57,338 bases of DNA, taken from contig FN649739.1 of the NCBI GenBank assembly GCA_000310025.1, positions 2,550,868 through 2,608,205 on the forward strand. Reading direction: 5' to 3'. The stretch's first letter is position 1. Each line of letters begins with the position of its first letter. The position numbers and the translations under genes are program-made. The notes beneath the pieces are model-generated. The model saw only the letters and a program-made list of their open reading frames with translations, was not told where the DNA came from and did no database searches. Source of the stretch: Ectocarpus siliculosus. Taxonomy: Eukaryota > Sar > Phaeophyceae > Ectocarpales > Ectocarpaceae. Below are positions 54,019-57,338 of this stretch, one piece after another.

Positions 54019-57000
54019 AATGGTTTGATTTCGCGAAGACGAAGACTTCCTTCTTCTCCGCCAAAACTGGCGGGGGGTTGGGCTAAGGCGTCCGTGTATA
54101 AGTGGCTGCTGACTTTGTACACAAAGGAAATCGGCAAGGCAGATCCATAACCTCGGGGAAAAGTATTGGATCTTAGGGGAGAACGCGACGTGGCGGACGT
54201 CTCGAGGGTGGGCTTCTTTTTTTTTTGGTGATGCGTTTGATACCCACACGGAAGGAAACACAATGTTGGTGTCCCCGAGTTTGCACGAGCACGTTGCGCT
54301 GTATGTTAAAAACCTTAGAACTCCGTGTTGTGTGCATACCTCGGTATTTAATTCGGTTGATTTTCGTCGTGGTACAGGTCTCTGGGGTGTTGGCCGTGTG
54401 GGCGCCCTCGTTGCTTGTAGCTTGGGCCCCGACTTACACTGTAATCTCTCTTGGTGTTAGACTAATCTTTTCAAAACAAAATTGCCGTCCCGTGTTTGGT
54501 GGACGTCGGTCCTTAGGATAATAGAGTAGACCTTTCCGGTGCAATTTCTGCAACCACCAGCCGGGGTTACGTACAATAGTTAGGCGGAACAGGCCACGCA
54601 GAAGTTGTTTTCTCCGCCTTTCTGCTGCGTGCGGTGGTTGCCTTGTTTTCATTTTTTCTCGAGAAGGATTGATTCAGCCGTTCCTTTCCCTCGTCCACCG
54701 CGAAAAAACATTGCTCGTGGATTGTCACATATATGCAAGTTTATGAGGTTATGGGGGAGATCAAACGAGGGAGAGTGTGGTCATTAGATTGAGGGCTTTG
54801 CATGCTGCTGGCATTTGTGTGACATGTATCTGGACCTTGTGGATTCGTTAGTCTCTCCCGGCTTGTTTGTTGGATCTGCTGCAGTATCTCGTATGCTGGT
54901 TTTCTAAGTGCATGAAATTTCCGTCTTGATTTCGACAAGTATTTACCCTTGTCTCGGTGGTTGACTTTTGTGACCACACGGAAAGCGTCAGTTGGACCGG
55001 TGCGGATGCTGGACGGTACAAAGCAGAGCACGGAACGGTTGATGACGTGCAGGAACAACAATGAAAAAGTCGCTTGTTGCCCACGGTTTCTAACGTGCAG
55101 GAACAACAACAAAATGCAAACGTCGCTTGTTGTCCCGGGACAACAACAACAGTGTACACGTCGCTTGGGGTCCGGCGATTGCACTCCTGGAACAACCTTG
55201 GTTGGAAGCAAGAGAGAGAGCGAAAACGACGTCGGTGTGTGCGCGAGCTTGGAGGGGAACGGCAAGCGTCCGTCCTCCTTTTTGGCAAGCAAGCCACACT
55301 TCATGTTTCTCTTGTGGCGCGCTTGCGTTCGCAGCCACGCGACTACTCGTAAAACACACACACATACATGATTATCAAAACTTCGCGAGGGCTTCTGTCC
55401 CGTGGCCAAAACGTGTCTGCACAACGTTGTTGCGTCTTGATTCGTTCGCCTTCTTGCTTGCCCGCCCGGCGTTGACTGCGGTGTGTTGAACACGCGGCGT
55501 CCTCGCTGCAAGCTTGCAGGAGAAGACCCCCCTCTGGATCACAACCTAACACACACAAAACCCTCACTCCACCCTTCACCTGCCAAAAACGTGCTCTTCG
55601 TGGTTCGTTCCAAATCTACACCAATCACAGGCGAAAGACTCCTCCTGTTGTTTTGAACCGCCGCCGCCGCCAACGCTGCTACTATGGGTGCTATTTGTTG
55701 AGGACTTGGGCAACGTTCTTCTCGGCCGGAAAAACAAAAACAAAAAAAACTTCGCAGAAAGTCTTTGGCGCGCCGTTCTCCTCTAGAGTTGACCAGCCAA
55801 TCGTTGTCACACACCCTCACAAAGCATCCGCAACGCTAGCACCACACCACCACCGCCACCAGTTGTCTCCCCCCCCCCCAACCCACACACTCTCACGCAA
55901 GATCAGACGCAAATGGATCTATGGCCACTGAATAACAGCTACATGCAAGCACGTTCCAGACGTATTATACAGGCCGGCCACTACAACTACCAGAAGAAGG
56001 TGGCGTGTGCGTGCTGTAGTAGGGCACCCGGCAACGGTGGTGTTTGGTGCCATTCACGGCAGCACACCAACCACCACCGCGTCGTTTCCTACGGCCTCTC
56101 TCATGGTCGCCCGAGGCGCGAAAAGCGCAGAGGTTCCGCGCGTGCCGCACGCGCATGCTACAGCAGTAGGCCTCCCCCCCCTCCCCCAACAACAACCGCC
56201 ACCGCTACTCTGACAGAGGTCTAGCTATAGCGTCACACCCCTGAGCGATGTAAAACAACGCGAAGAAGGACAAAAAAAAAAAGGTAGGTCCAACAAAGTA
56301 CTGCTACCCCACGAATACGGTAAGATAAAAACACCATTGCAAGATGCGGCTTGCAACCTCGCAAGTTTCGCCGCACAACACACACGGCTGAATAAAGTGT
56401 GGGGATTGGGGGGGGGGGGATGTACACCAGAGAGAGACTTGTATGCCATGTCCTCCCCAAAACGAGGGATTGGTTCTCTAAATACAAACGCGTCTCGGTC
56501 GTCCCCGCTGCTTGTAAACACTACTATAAATACCACCAGGTGCCACACACAGATGGATACAGCAAAGTAACTGCTTTCATGAGAAATACTAGCCTATACC
56601 TCTTGCGCCCCTCCCCCCGCCCCCGCCCCCCCCGATGGGCCCACAGATAGAGCTCGCTTGACCAATTATCAAGCGAGACCCACCACCCACTACAGGGACA
56701 AGGCAAGGGACAACAAGAACAGGGACCACGACCAAACGAAGGGGGGCACCAACCCAAAATGGCACCAATACCTCTGCTAAAACGGCGACTGCTGCTGTAG
56801 GAGCCTCGCAACTAACTGCCTCGATATCTACCACACCACACGCCCTAATCCACGCTGAAATCGACAACAGCTACACACACTGGAACACGAGCCGATCATC
56901 ACACAGGCGGGGCCAATCCTCTTCGCGTAGCAAAAAGGTGGTACCGACCGGACCGGCGCAGTAAACGACCGTTGATGGAGGCATGCACGGCGAAACACAC

Positions 57001-57338
57001 AAACGCTTTCATTGGTCAGCCGGCTAGCGCGGTCGATGCTAAAAACAAAATAAAAAACCACACACAATGGGGCTCCGGGAGTGCGAAACACCGGGGGGGG
57101 GGGGGGGAGTGGACCCCACGGCCCCCCCTGTGGCAAAAATAAACACCTCCACCCCCGGCGGGAAGGAAGGAGGGGTTGGACCCTTTTCGCGTGCTGCGGA
57201 CAACGCGCACACCTCTACCCGAAAAAAAAAAAAACTTCCAGTAGTCTAATACGCCACCACCACCGCTACTTTACGCTGTCGCCCCGCTTGGCTCTCCAAT
57301 GATTGGACGCCCAAAGTAGCCGCCGCCCCCCCCTCCCC
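54019..57338. other. right-hand flank, no recognised gene
   Basis: Apart from the minisatellite, a 9-bp hairpin (CTCGCTTGA, 7-nt loop, 56,650-56,674), poly-C/G tracts and the dispersed repeat at 57,005, I see no domain, splice-consistent exon set or RNA gene. Small open frames occur on both strands. Confidence 0.5.
55045..55170. repeat. minisatellite of a GCAGGAACAACAA / GTCGCTTGTTG unit, about three copies
   Basis: ACGTGCAGGAACAACAA occurs at 55,045 and 55,093. ACAACAACAACAGTG at 55,139 begins a third, shorter copy, and each copy is followed by a GTCGCTTG motif. Confidence 0.65.

Overview
The window reads as nuclear DNA of a brown alga (Phaeophyceae), most like Ectocarpus. The main reason is a 21-exon secreted mannuronan C5-epimerase gene, an alginate-modifying enzyme family expanded in brown algae. 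Supporting signs are GT-AG introns of several hundred bases, GC-rich exons, a stramenopile-type plastid presequence and a Ty3/gypsy retroelement. No species can be named from the sequence alone. There is one assembly gap (35,243-35,449).

Left part (1-15 kb). A minus-strand gene for an apparently plastid-targeted UPF0301/AlgH-family protein runs off the left edge (exon 1 at 5,187). A plus-strand gene for a START-like lipid-binding-fold protein with two C-terminal membrane segments ends at 12,287. Its last intron (8,945-12,047) is full of foldback DNA: clusters of TGCACTAT palindromes, a 288-bp hairpin element and a 1.5-kb imperfect palindrome. I found nothing convincing at 12.3-15.1 kb.

Middle (15.1-26.9 kb). 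The C5-epimerase gene is on the minus strand. All 21 exon junctions keep phase and give 845 residues: signal peptide, five 10-cysteine modules, a Pro/Ser/Thr linker and a right-handed beta-helix with a DPH motif. Modules 3-5 are near-identical copies that include their introns, so the array expanded recently.

26.9-36 kb is repeat-rich intergenic DNA. It holds a 187-bp MITE, a solo LTR with target-site duplication, a tRNA-like SINE head, an element with perfect 21-bp terminal inverted repeats, a 5'-truncated LTR, and a TIR element interrupted by the gap.

36-51 kb carries a decayed Ty3/gypsy (chromovirus-like) element on the plus strand. Its order is gag - Pro/Ser linker - NADAR domain - aspartic protease - reverse transcriptase - RNase H - Pro/Ala linker - integrase - chromodomain - Tudor-like domain - LTR. 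About ten frameshifts and three in-frame stops break it, but the NADAR domain keeps all family motifs. NADAR enzymes elsewhere act on ADP-ribose or N-glycosidic substrates, so this cargo is the most unusual thing in the window. A block of minus-strand ORFs (coiled coil, Ala-, Ser- and Pro-rich) lies at 37.7-41.4 kb, upstream of gag and antisense to it.

51-57.3 kb is mostly non-coding, with short tandem repeats, hairpins and one GC-rich island (53.2-54.0 kb) that may be part of a gene.
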